The notes under the pieces were generated by a model that worked only from the letters and a program-made list of their open reading frames with translations, ran no database searches and had not been told where the DNA came from. Below are positions 46,001-53,665 of a DNA stretch of 64,000 bases, piece after piece (within the stretch, counting starts at the first letter, position 1; each line of letters starts with the position of its first letter). Origin of the DNA: Aliikangiella marina (GTDB taxonomy: Bacteria; Pseudomonadota; Gammaproteobacteria; Enterobacterales; Kangiellaceae); contig NZ_VIKR01000001.1 of NCBI RefSeq assembly GCF_007004765.1, positions 1,302,001 through 1,366,000 of the forward strand. Reading direction: 5' to 3'. A program made the position numbers and the translations under genes.

Positions 46001-49000
46001 ATGATCGACGAACAATGCTAACTTTTTTAGTGTTTTTTGAACAAAAACCTCTTTTAATGTTAAATTTAATGAGAAAATATGATTAATTCTATTTAACAGT
46101 TGGGTTGCGGATATAGAATTCCCCCCAATTTGAAAAAAGTCATCTTGCGGCGATATATTTTTTATACCTAAGGTATCCGACCATACACCTGCAACAATTT
46201 CTTCCGTAGGCGACATTCTTTTAGCGCCCTTTCCCCTTTCTTTTTTATCCAGACCTATTAATTTAACAAAGTTGATTTCGCCATTATTCTTTGTTGGCAA
46301 AGTCTCACTAAAAAGGATTCTCGTTGGCAGCGGCGTCAACGACTGGCATCGCTTAAGTCGCTCACGAATATTTGACTGTAGCGAGTTACAAGAATCACTA
46401 GCAACTTTCGTTTCTACAAAACATTGTACAAAAGATATTGGAGAGTTACAGTCCCTTTGCAAATATATATGTTTTAAATTTACTGCCTGATCAACCTGTT
46501 CATTCAGCACATCACTTACCACTGGGGCGATGCAGCTAAAATCGGAATAAATCTTCTTTGTGTCGATTTTTTTTTGGGGATAGTTACTTTTATTTTTATT
46601 AAGAACCAAGACTTCTTGACCGTCTACACTCAAGGATATTAATCGACTATCAACAGCCTTATTGCCATCATTGTTTAAACGTAAAAAGAACCCCCTATTC
46701 AGTATCGCCGTGAAACCATGACACATATTGTCTACAATTTGCTTATCTTGGTTAATTACAACTTTTAAAGGAGACACCTTATGTTCCTTTAAGTTACTTG
46801 AAAGGCGGAGTTTTGTCGCGAGCCATTCTAGTTCTTTTGGATAATTAGACGCTAAAGATTCACCAATCTGGGTCGAAAAAGTATGTTTTAACATCCACTC
46901 TAGATACGCATGTGTTACGCCGACCATTTCAAACTGACCACTATCATTTGATAGTAACTCAACAACTGCACTATTCCTTACATCAAAATTGGACTCGTGT
47001 TTCTGATAGTGGTCTATAGTAAATAAACATAAAGCGCTACTGCTATCCACATTGTAAACTTTAAGTAAATCGCCATCATTTATGTAAACACTTTTCGCAA
47101 TATTCCGTTCGGTTATTATTATGTTAGCATTTGACAACTGTAACGCAGCTCTAATTTTCAAGGCCGGCCAAGCAGGATCAATCCTAAGAAAGCAAATCTG
47201 GCGCTCCATCAGCATCGAAGCAATTCGGCTTTGCTCGTTCTCATCTTTTACAATCAATGCAACCAATACAAAACTTTCGTTTAAAGCATCGGTGACACCG
47301 TTCCATTTTGGCTCAGATTTATCTGATAGAATTTTTTCTAACCAAGTTTCAAATATAGTTGTATCGGTTCCATATGCAATCCTTGTAGATATTTCTTTTG
47401 CGATTGTTTTAATAGACTTATTATCCAAATTCGAGTCACGCATATTATTTGTGGATTTGCCGTTAGCAAAACAATTCAAATCGCCAATACTCTGCTCATG
47501 ACTCTTGGACATTGAGACAACTATTTGTTTGAACACCTCTACTAATCGGCATATCATGCTATCGCTATAAATTGCGGACTTGAAATTAAACTTGAAATCT
47601 ATCGTTTTAGATACATATATAACTAATGTTAAAGGAAATTCTGTTCCTTCTTTACTATAACAATTGGTCACCCTTAATGAAGAACCATCTACTCCAAGAG
47701 CATCACCTAATGAAGAATTAATAGGATAATTCTCAAATACTAGTAAACTATTGAACAATGATTGGTTCTCTCTCAAACCAAGCGCTTTGCTTATTTCTAC
47801 TAAAGATAAAAAGCTAAACTCTAAACTTTCTTGTTGTCGAGCACTTATCTCTTTTAGCCACTCCGATATTTTTTGGCTTTTGTCGATTTTTACTCTAACA
47901 GGAATGGTATTAATGAACAGACCAATCATGTTTTCTATACCATCAACAGGTACATTACGGCCAGATACAGTCTGACCAAATACAACATCATTTTCGTTAG
48001 AAAACAAGTAGTTTACGTAAGACCAGGCAGCTTGAAAATATGTATTTATAGTTACATTTAAATCCTTAACAACACGTTTAACCGCAGCTGACTGATGTGA
48101 ATTCAAATTCAAGACAACTTCTTTTGAAGATACGGAACTCGACTCCATCTCCAAAAGGCTATTTTGGCATTCTTCATGTATCTTTACCCCATCTAACTCT
48201 CGACACCAAAAATCTCTCGCCGATTTGTAATCTTGATCAGTTAGCCATTTAATAAAAGCTTTATAAGGCACTCGCTCTGTGAGCTCAAACTCTCGATGCT
48301 TTTCTAAAGAAAAATATATTCTAAACAAATCACCTAATACACTTGAAATACTCCAACCATCGAGCAAGCAGTGATGATGAGACCAAATCAAGCATGTCTC
48401 ATCTTGTGACATTTTGATTAAATACAAACGCATCAAAGAGCCAGCGTTTAAGTCATACGGCTTTGTCTTATCTGTTTGTAATAGCGACTCCTTCTTTTCG
48501 CGTTGTTCTTCGCTTGAAAACCTTTGCCAATCAAGCTCGTACCACTTTAAATCACAACGGCTTAATACAATCTGAACCCAATCTTCGGATTGATAATTAG
48601 CAAAAGCCGTCCTAAATATTTCGTTACTTTGTACTAGTTTACTCCAAGCATTTTTAAGATGTTTCGTATGTAAAGTACCTTTAAGTTCAAACACTAGCTG
48701 AGTCGTATAGGAATGTTTTTTATTATCTAACAAACTAAGATAAATCAATCCTTTTTGCATGTCTGTTGTAGGGTAAACGTCTTGAAATTCAGGGTATGCA
48801 TTAATCCAAGAATCCAATTTTAGGTATTCTGGCTTTACTAACTCAAAATCGCTTGGTGTAACACTACTATTAGTTTTGCAATGAGAAATTATAAATCTTA
48901 TATTTTCTCTAAAGTCGTTAATAAACTCGTTTATATCTTTAGTTGAGAACTTATTAGTACTAATATCGATATTACAAGTGAGTAGTTCATCTTTTATCCA

Positions 49001-52000
49001 AGCATTGAGCCCTATCGGATATTTTCGCCGAATACTACCTCCAACATCAGAACCTGTATCATATGGTAAGGACTCAAATAGACCTTGATTATTTTTTTGT
49101 TGGTTAAACTGACCGAAATAGTTAAAGAGTAATAGCGCTGGATTATTATTGTCTAATTCTGTGACCATCGGGTCATTTAATAAATAGCGAAGAACACCAA
49201 AACCTAATCCTTGATTGGGTGTATGCTGGCGAGCTTCTTTTGCACAGATAATAGCTTTTGCAATCTGCCTAGACTTATAATCATTATTCAAACTAAGCGT
49301 TACGCTCTCTGCGTCCAATTTCAGTGGATATACTGAAGTGAACCAACCTACAGTCTCACTTAGATCGCATCCTCTAAACAAATCGTCTTCTCTTCCATGT
49401 CCCTCTACATCAACTCTAAAACTTGGGCACCCTATTAGCTTAACTACAGAGGCATAAACACTCGCTAAAATGAGGTCTTGAATTTTAGTATTGTAGGCGT
49501 AATTTGAGTCACCGAGTAACGCCTTAGTTTCTTCACTATTGAATTGGAGAGACATGTGAGATGAATCTGAGTATTTATCAAATTCTTTTAAATTTAAGCG
49601 AGGCAAAGCTAAGTTTTTTAACACCCCATACCAGAACCGCTTTTCTCTCAGCACCGACTGCACGAACTTTTCCGTCGTTAGCATCTTTGACCAGAGTAAG
49701 TAACTCGAAGTCTTTTCTGGTAGTACAATATCGCTTCCAGCTGAAAACTGACTAAATGCCAAGAGTAAATCTTCGTAAAGCACCCTCCAACTTACACCGT
49801 CAACAATTAAATGATGGAAGATTAATAAAAGTGCACTATTCTCGTTGCTGTTCGATTTAAAAAAGACTAATTTGAAAGGTGAATCCCCAATTAACTTAAA
49901 GTTAGTTTTAAAATAGCTTCCATAGGACTTGATCTGATTTTTTAGTTCGATATCACTAAAATCATCTATTTTTATTTCTTCAACACAGCTACCCACTGCA
50001 ATCTGGCTTGCATCTATAAATTCGGCTCGATACTCATTGTTAAAATCGAATTTTAAGCGTAATACATCATGCCGTTTTATAAGTTGACTCAAGAATTCCA
50101 CAAGAAACTTACGGTTTAGGCCATTCGGGACGCTTAACAGTTGACTTTGAAAAAAATGAGAAGGTTCCGTTAATTGCGCTTTAAAAAACCATTTCTGAAC
50201 AGGTAGCAAGGGAAGTGAACCGATAGCAGAATCTCTTGTTACTTCTTGATTATCTAGACCGACTATTTCGGAAAGTGATTTTATCGTGGGTCTTTTAAAT
50301 ATATCTTTAACAGAAATGGTAATCCCGGCGGACTTTGCCTTGGAAACAACTTGTATAGAACTAATTGAATCACCACCGATTGCAAAAAAGTTGTCTTTTA
50401 TACCAATTTTTTCCTTAGCTAATACATTTTTCCAAATATCGCATAATTTTATTTCAACCTCATTTGAAGGCGCAAGATATTTCGCTGTCTCGGCAGCTTC
50501 ATCGGGCTTAGGTAGTAATCTTTTAGCGACTTTTCCATTGGCCGATAAGGGAATACTATCTATGATAGTAAAATATGATGGAATCATATAAGAAGGCAGT
50601 TTTTCACTTAGATATGATTTTAAATCACTAATTATTTCCGGGTAGTTTGATTCTGCTTCGCTCTTTTGGTTCTGTAGCTTAAAGCCATTAGATAGCTCCA
50701 GATAAGCAGCCAAATATTTTCTGTCAGGGATATCCTCCCTGGCTAAAACCACTACTCCGGTAACCTCTTTTCGCTCCATTAGAAGCTGCTCGATTTCACC
50801 AAGTTCAATTCTAAACCCTCTAATCTTGATCTGGTCATCTAACCGGCCCAAATACTCTATCCGTCCATCGCAAAGATAACGTACTAGATCGCCCGTTTTA
50901 TATAACCGAGCACCTTCGACTTTGGAATAAGGGTTAGGGATAAATTTGTCAGCTGTTAAGGCAGCTTTTCCATAATATCCGCGTGACAGTCCTTCTCCAG
51001 CGATAACCAGCTCACCACAAGCCCCCCTTGGTAATAGTTGATTGTGCTTATCTACTATGTAAAGCTGCGTATTTTGAATGGGTCTACCTATGGGGTTGGT
51101 GGTTGACTCCTTATCAATTTTACAACGCCAAAAGCTAACATCGATCGCAGCCTCAGTCGGCCCATATAAATTATCGAGGTTAATAAAACTTTGTGAGTTT
51201 AAAAAATTGTCACTAACCTCTTTTGGCAGTGCTTCGCCACTACACACGACTTGCCTTAAACTTAAACACTTGGTCCAATTATGGTCTGACAAAAACGCTT
51301 TCAGCATAGATGGTACAAAGTGGAGCATGCTAATATATTGCTTTCTGATTTCCTCAATCAAATATGCTGGATCTTTATGCCCTCCAGGCTGCGCGATTAC
51401 CAAGCTCGCTCCAGTTACAAGTGGCCAAAAAAATTCCCAAACCGATACATCAAAACTGTAAGGCGTCTTTTGAAGGATCTTATCGCCGCTAACTAGTTGA
51501 TATTGTTTTTGCATCCAATCTATTCTATTTACCAGCGCAGAATTGATATTACCAACCCCTTTAGGTCGCCCTGTACTACCTGAGGTGTAAATCATATACA
51601 CTAAATTTTCTGGATGTGTTGGTTTTAGCGTTTTTAGATAGTGCGAATGGGTAGACAACATTCCTTCTTCTTCACTATATAACTTTAACTTACTTATTTC
51701 TTCCCAAAGAAGAATTTGTAATTTGCTTTCGCCGATTTTACTTTTGAATGTATTATTAGTAATAACGAGCTCTATTGCCGAGTCATTCACTATGTAGTTG
51801 ATTCGTGATTGAGGGTATTCAGGGTCAACGGGGACATAACATGCTCCCGCTTTAGTAATGGCCAAGATGCTAATAACCATATCAAGAGAACGTTCAAGAC
51901 AAATGCCTACCCTATCTTCAACCCCAACGCCTTGTTCAACTAAAATACAGGCTAGATTTCGAGCAGCGTTATTAAGTTCTTTGTATGAAAGCATTTCATT

Positions 52001-53665
52001 TTTATTAATCAAGGCAATCGAGTCTGGCGTTTTAAGCACTTGCTCATTAAAAAGGTCGACAATCGACTCGCCTTTAGGGAATTTATGTGTGGTATCATTC
52101 CAGTCGATTAATTGCTGTTCAGTTTCTAATGGCGTTAAAAAATTGTATTCAGATATCTTTAAATGAGGAGATCTGACGACAATATCGAGCAAATTCTGGT
52201 AATGCGTTAACATTAAATTAATTGACTTAGCAGTAAATAAGTCTGTGCTATATTCAATACCACCAACCATGCCATCTTCGGTTTCTTGAATACTGAGAGT
52301 AAGATCAAAACGGGAAACACCATCTTGATTTCCCGTTTCAAATTCAAAAGGCTCTAGTTCTAAAGGCGCTCTACCTGTCGTCGACGAAGCGTTCGCTTGT
52401 AATACAAACATGACCTGAAAAAGCGGTGAATAACTTGTGCTTCTCTCGGGCTGTATTTCTTCAACAATTCGCTCAAATGGAAAATCCTGAAAATTGTATG
52501 CATTTAAGGTAGTGTCTTTTACTTGTTGTAAAAACTCATGAAAACTTAAATTTTGATTTAAATTCCCACGAACCACTAGTGTATTAGCAAAAAAACCAAT
52601 TAAATTTTCGACCTCGGGTAATGTCCTATTTGCGACCGGAGTTCCGACCGCAATATCTTCTTGTCCTGAATAACGAGACAGCAAAATAAAAAAAGTCGAT
52701 AGCAGTGTCATGTAAAGCGTGACACCTTGTGTTTTACAAAATGCCTCAAGTTCATTTTTTATTTTTTTTGAAAACTTTATCGACTGAGTACTACCTTTAA
52801 AGCTTTGTTCTTCCGGTCGAGGAAAGTCAGTAGGCAGAGTTAATAATGACGGCAGGTCCGCTAATTGTTTTTTCCAATAATTTAGGTATTTTTCTAAAGT
52901 TTCGCCTTTTAGATGTTTTCTTTGCCAATAAGCATAGTCCGAAAATTGGTATTCGGGCAGTTTTAGTTTATCTACACCCCCCTTCGTAGCAGCAGAATAA
53001 AGCTGATTTAATTCTTTAATCAATACATCTGATGACCAACCATCAAAGATGGCATGATGACAGTTTAAGATTAATATTAGACTCGAAGATTCAGGTTCAT
53101 CGTCATTTTCTATAAGCCTTAGGAGTTTTATCCTACAAAGATCATCGTGCTCTAAATCAAATAGATAATTGCGTTCAACTCGAATTACATCAAGCAACTG
53201 TCCTGTATCGCACTCTTCAACCCTTATTGTTGGCAGCTTGCTTTGTATACTTTGGTACGCAGTATTGTCTTTCACTACAATTCGCGTTCTTAATATTTCA
53301 TGACGTTCAACAAGCTTTTGTAACGTCATTACCAATACATTTGAATCAACCGTTTTACTGAGCCGATAGATAAGCGGTATGTTATACACGGAGTTCGGGC
53401 CAGCAAATTGACTATGAAACCATAAGCGCTGCTGAGTAAATGACAAAGGAATGCTAAGTTTTTCTGTTTCATTTAAACGGCGTATAGTGAGTGTTTTCTT
53501 CTTAGAAGTTAAGAACTCGATCAATTCTTTTTTATTACTACGTAACGCTGCCTCTAACTCTGAGGAGAGAGAACTGCTATTACTTTTGACTCGTAATTTT
53601 TCACCATGAACAGTTATCTTAACACCCTGTTCCTTGCACATTGTCAATATGTCTGAAATTGTCAA
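39716..53665 (-). CDS. NRPS-B, four modules (dock-C-A-PCP-E / C-A*-PCP / C-A*-PCP / C-A-PCP)
   Basis: NRPS of 4649 residues. Order: N-terminal TubC-type docking domain (1-55), C1 (68-500, HHAIFDGWS), A1 (515-1050), PCP1 (GGDS, about 1100), E1 (1150-1615, HHLIVDGVSW), C2 (HHHCLLDGWS, about 1763), degenerate A2 (about 2075-2475), PCP2 (GGNS, Ser 2517), C3 (HHIISDGWS, about 2705), degenerate A3 (about 3010-3445), PCP3 (GGNS, Ser 3492), C4 (HHSVADGWS), A4 (4000-4525), PCP4 (GGHS) and an acidic tail ending in EEGEI. I chose the TTG at 53665. It overlaps the NRPS-A stop as TTGA, has GGAG ten bases upstream, and gives MTISDIL, parallel to MKISDIL in NRPS-C. The first in-frame ATG (codon 9) would cut the docking helix. 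Two consecutive modules lack a usable A domain. Confidence 0.97.
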   Translation of the reverse strand: MTISDILTMCKEQGVKITVHGEKLRVKSNSSSLSSELEAALRSNKKELIEFLTSKKKTLTIRRLNETEKLSIPLSFTQQRLWFHSQFAGPNSVYNIPLIYRLSKTVDSNVLVMTLQKLVERHEILRTRIVVKDNTAYQSIQSKLPTIRVEECDTGQLLDVIRVERNYLFDLEHDDLCRIKLLRLIENDDEPESSSLILILNCHHAIFDGWSSDVLIKELNQLYSAATKGGVDKLKLPEYQFSDYAYWQRKHLKGETLEKYLNYWKKQLADLPSLLTLPTDFPRPEEQSFKGSTQSIKFSKKIKNELEAFCKTQGVTLYMTLLSTFFILLSRYSGQEDIAVGTPVANRTLPEVENLIGFFANTLVVRGNLNQNLSFHEFLQQVKDTTLNAYNFQDFPFERIVEEIQPERSTSYSPLFQVMFVLQANASSTTGRAPLELEPFEFETGNQDGVSRFDLTLSIQETEDGMVGGIEYSTDLFTAKSINLMLTHYQNLLDIVVRSPHLKISEYNFLTPLETEQQLIDWNDTTHKFPKGESIVDLFNEQVLKTPDSIALINKNEMLSYKELNNAARNLACILVEQGVGVEDRVGICLERSLDMVISILAITKAGACYVPVDPEYPQSRINYIVNDSAIELVITNNTFKSKIGESKLQILLWEEISKLKLYSEEEGMLSTHSHYLKTLKPTHPENLVYMIYTSGSTGRPKGVGNINSALVNRIDWMQKQYQLVSGDKILQKTPYSFDVSVWEFFWPLVTGASLVIAQPGGHKDPAYLIEEIRKQYISMLHFVPSMLKAFLSDHNWTKCLSLRQVVCSGEALPKEVSDNFLNSQSFINLDNLYGPTEAAIDVSFWRCKIDKESTTNPIGRPIQNTQLYIVDKHNQLLPRGACGELVIAGEGLSRGYYGKAALTADKFIPNPYSKVEGARLYKTGDLVRYLCDGRIEYLGRLDDQIKIRGFRIELGEIEQLLMERKEVTGVVVLAREDIPDRKYLAAYLELSNGFKLQNQKSEAESNYPEIISDLKSYLSEKLPSYMIPSYFTIIDSIPLSANGKVAKRLLPKPDEAAETAKYLAPSNEVEIKLCDIWKNVLAKEKIGIKDNFFAIGGDSISSIQVVSKAKSAGITISVKDIFKRPTIKSLSEIVGLDNQEVTRDSAIGSLPLLPVQKWFFKAQLTEPSHFFQSQLLSVPNGLNRKFLVEFLSQLIKRHDVLRLKFDFNNEYRAEFIDASQIAVGSCVEEIKIDDFSDIELKNQIKSYGSYFKTNFKLIGDSPFKLVFFKSNSNENSALLLIFHHLIVDGVSWRVLYEDLLLAFSQFSAGSDIVLPEKTSSYLLWSKMLTTEKFVQSVLREKRFWYGVLKNLALPRLNLKEFDKYSDSSHMSLQFNSEETKALLGDSNYAYNTKIQDLILASVYASVVKLIGCPSFRVDVEGHGREDDLFRGCDLSETVGWFTSVYPLKLDAESVTLSLNNDYKSRQIAKAIICAKEARQHTPNQGLGFGVLRYLLNDPMVTELDNNNPALLLFNYFGQFNQQKNNQGLFESLPYDTGSDVGGSIRRKYPIGLNAWIKDELLTCNIDISTNKFSTKDINEFINDFRENIRFIISHCKTNSSVTPSDFELVKPEYLKLDSWINAYPEFQDVYPTTDMQKGLIYLSLLDNKKHSYTTQLVFELKGTLHTKHLKNAWSKLVQSNEIFRTAFANYQSEDWVQIVLSRCDLKWYELDWQRFSSEEQREKKESLLQTDKTKPYDLNAGSLMRLYLIKMSQDETCLIWSHHHCLLDGWSISSVLGDLFRIYFSLEKHREFELTERVPYKAFIKWLTDQDYKSARDFWCRELDGVKIHEECQNSLLEMESSSVSSKEVVLNLNSHQSAAVKRVVKDLNVTINTYFQAAWSYVNYLFSNENDVVFGQTVSGRNVPVDGIENMIGLFINTIPVRVKIDKSQKISEWLKEISARQQESLEFSFLSLVEISKALGLRENQSLFNSLLVFENYPINSSLGDALGVDGSSLRVTNCYSKEGTEFPLTLVIYVSKTIDFKFNFKSAIYSDSMICRLVEVFKQIVVSMSKSHEQSIGDLNCFANGKSTNNMRDSNLDNKSIKTIAKEISTRIAYGTDTTIFETWLEKILSDKSEPKWNGVTDALNESFVLVALIVKDENEQSRIASMLMERQICFLRIDPAWPALKIRAALQLSNANIIITERNIAKSVYINDGDLLKVYNVDSSSALCLFTIDHYQKHESNFDVRNSAVVELLSNDSGQFEMVGVTHAYLEWMLKHTFSTQIGESLASNYPKELEWLATKLRLSSNLKEHKVSPLKVVINQDKQIVDNMCHGFTAILNRGFFLRLNNDGNKAVDSRLISLSVDGQEVLVLNKNKSNYPQKKIDTKKIYSDFSCIAPVVSDVLNEQVDQAVNLKHIYLQRDCNSPISFVQCFVETKVASDSCNSLQSNIRERLKRCQSLTPLPTRILFSETLPTKNNGEINFVKLIGLDKKERGKGAKRMSPTEEIVAGVWSDTLGIKNISPQDDFFQIGGNSISATQLLNRINHIFSLNLTLKEVFVQKTLKKLALFVDHKKGSCSHRVNPIEKAERDKALTTSFAQQRMWLANEYIGANNIYNIFVAFVMTGKVNENVLLDSLQDIIERHEVLRSRFKNLDGELVQLISESNFDLIIEDESDLNRVKSLFEAEREFKFNLYEDDLCRVKIVKCKEDGKANYIISVTMHHIISDGWSIGVLIEEFKSNYSEKLKDSLYKAPTLPIQYVDYSEWQRDMLLNGSMKNQLGYWKRQLSDLPLNSNLPTDFSRPSKPSYKGSSVEFSLGRSVTSKVKSFCHGHGVTLYMFFITVFSILLSRYTNKKDIVIGSPVANRTHSQLEALIGFFVNMLVMRFKLENNHSFLETVKSAREITLDAYANQELPFEVLVDSLLSDREGNISPLFQVMFAFQNSPIDNNGLSGVQLLSLTESGLFDFKEYNQVSRYDLSFSLRESNGLIVGDMEFTTDLFKETTIKRLLSNFTQLITAFVNDPQGNIYASNLVIGQQREQLTEIYRSKDISAYMRSPSKLLKNIVANHSSSVTYNIEEKTLTSQDIDWMSDQIVGEALSRELSTNPKIGILCRGQVNRILTSIAVLKLGGCCVILDSEAPDLYIANNAQELKLELIITDQQSRSSIVERLVLPNFKKCSARIKFDHNNPAQNSAALCLSWHNNESRLKYCTLNYAQLSTLAKSIDSIDDYLILKNISSEDLRLIRDLLNVLAETDNGSSSSNSESTSLYIDEMINTDEANRLYLSENLLVLDDQLEPTDVDQCGDIFIAEQESSEQVGVSAVEQASYFLPNPFSCQQGRRIINTKIKAKVNADKSIVILDEEENISNLAGCFAYEEECLNSLDFVCDSLMAEIDDSRLSKKLTCFIESSDKSIGREMVSSDVFKKVSQHVKKAERLNRLPHSCFRLGNLPLNSYGLYDLDKLKREVRSDEVKPDVPRTITENALFKVWSEVLGISNFNFQESFFRLGGNSLLATKVIARLNEKYSITVKLKDLFQNSRFDELVKFVEASIKDEKCRSNTEVVPVGRGRRLELSFSQQRLWFINEVTGPSSIYNMPIALKLTGDIDVNLLLRVLNHLVYRHESLRTRFVSDHDTPYQLIDKYFPLKIETINFSKSLKSICKSEQLHRFDLSSDPLARIRLLEDINSNQGDTPSNVAVLLTLHHSVADGWSLGVLFREINLLYRELASGLYTSLSMLSAQYADYAHWQRGLVDTEEFKAQLSYWHKRLEGLPQRHGLIFDNPRPSKESYAGKVFRHVMSKSNSTRLQAFCVQQGITLFMFLHTCLSVMISRYSGESDVVIGTPIANRENTELENVVGLFLNNLVLRMKIDPSQTFISALQENKQNIIEAFDNQQVPFDLLVERINPEREGNENPLFQIMLVLQNATETQLDLPQVKIDSLIDSIKTTKFDLELSVKESMDGVVYDWIFKTDLFKAETIERLARNFNELIVNVLDNPDREIAQISALTNAETNQLLESSRLDAENKNKNSFIYEPFEMQAKLNPHAIAAYFNGISVSYCSLNQSSNQVARMLVSNAVSVGSLVGVCVRRSIDLLAVILGILKCGATCVSINIDTPKERIKMLVNDLDILVTEQGFMFGANCSKPYIEIDNENTKKELASLLSTNLQTEERNEPRLFNENSIAYITYTSGSTGNPKGVMTSHSNILNYLSYMNEVCDISTTSSCLQLTAQGFDAAFREIFGTLVNGGKLVLLDDSDAKDAFYVKQTLARQKITHLLSIVPSFLRVVNQVELPEVYTSFSLKLIMSTGEVLRYSDCRLARNSFGDRVRIINNFGPTECTMTSAYYEVDNIDDEGLLVPCGRPIRNVSFYILDDYLKLLPKGGVGELYIGGEGVTLGYYNKTELTRNSFIQNPYVTEPDILYKTGDLVRLNCKGDIEFIGRKDEQVKILGARVELAEIASLLCLQEAIKDAVVLLDERNNRRVEICAYVISEGDSASVEQEKTIVRFLDESLELAIQSELRKYLPESTVPSIIYQVNQFPLLQNGKINKKKLLELTALLARKPAVELKTEVEKRLASLWCEVLELGEVTRLDNFFKLGGHSLLLTQLRVRIRHEFDLDISLQKMFENQTLALQASILEAEINGNTIKNTIKTQIKQNKSKINEYADDVEEGEI
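39724..39729 (-). promoter_or_regulatory. Strong ribosome binding site of NRPS-C
   Basis: AAGGAG, seven bases before the ATG, within the 3' end of NRPS-B. Translation is coupled through TAATG. Confidence 0.7.
43061..45990 (-). other. NRPS-B module 3: C-A*(degenerate)-PCP
   Basis: The C domain is LCL-like with HHIISDGWS. The A-domain position holds about 430 residues with recognisable A2-like sequence (SIAVLKLGGCCVILDSEAPD) and a late FLPNPFSCQQGRRI segment. The A3 loop has decayed to ALCLSWHNNES, most of the central substrate pocket is deleted, and A10 reads NSYGLYDL. The PCP has FFRLGGNSL. This is the second A-dead module in a row. Confidence 0.83.
45991..48835 (-). other. NRPS-B module 2: C-A*(degenerate)-PCP
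   Basis: The C domain has HHHCLLDGWS, the post-epimerase type. The roughly 400-residue segment that should be an A domain has no YTSGSTG, FDxS, YGPTE, TGD or RGxRIE motif. Only faint matches remain, such as ICFLRIDPAWPALKIR for the A2 region and a final LPTKNNGEINF near the A10 position (NGE for NGK). The PCP retains FFQIGGNSI. The module should be able to condense but not to activate its own amino acid. Confidence 0.83.
48836..53665 (-). other. NRPS-B module 1: docking-C-A(Ser)-PCP-E
   Basis: The N-terminal 55 residues match the TubC_N/beta-hairpin docking fold in pattern (helix, VKITVHGEKLRVK hairpin, helix). The C domain is LCL-like (PLSFTQQRLWF, HHAIFDGWS). The A domain is complete with code DVWHVSLIDK, a serine type. 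The PCP has FFAIGGDSI, and the E domain has HHLIVDGVSW and DLSETVGWF. Predicted to add D-Ser. Confidence 0.88.

Noticed and set aside
47121-51461. Plus-strand open frames of 126, 127, 101 and 102 codons inside NRPS-B
   Set aside because: All are antisense to well-supported NRPS domains, with no ribosome binding site or family resemblance.
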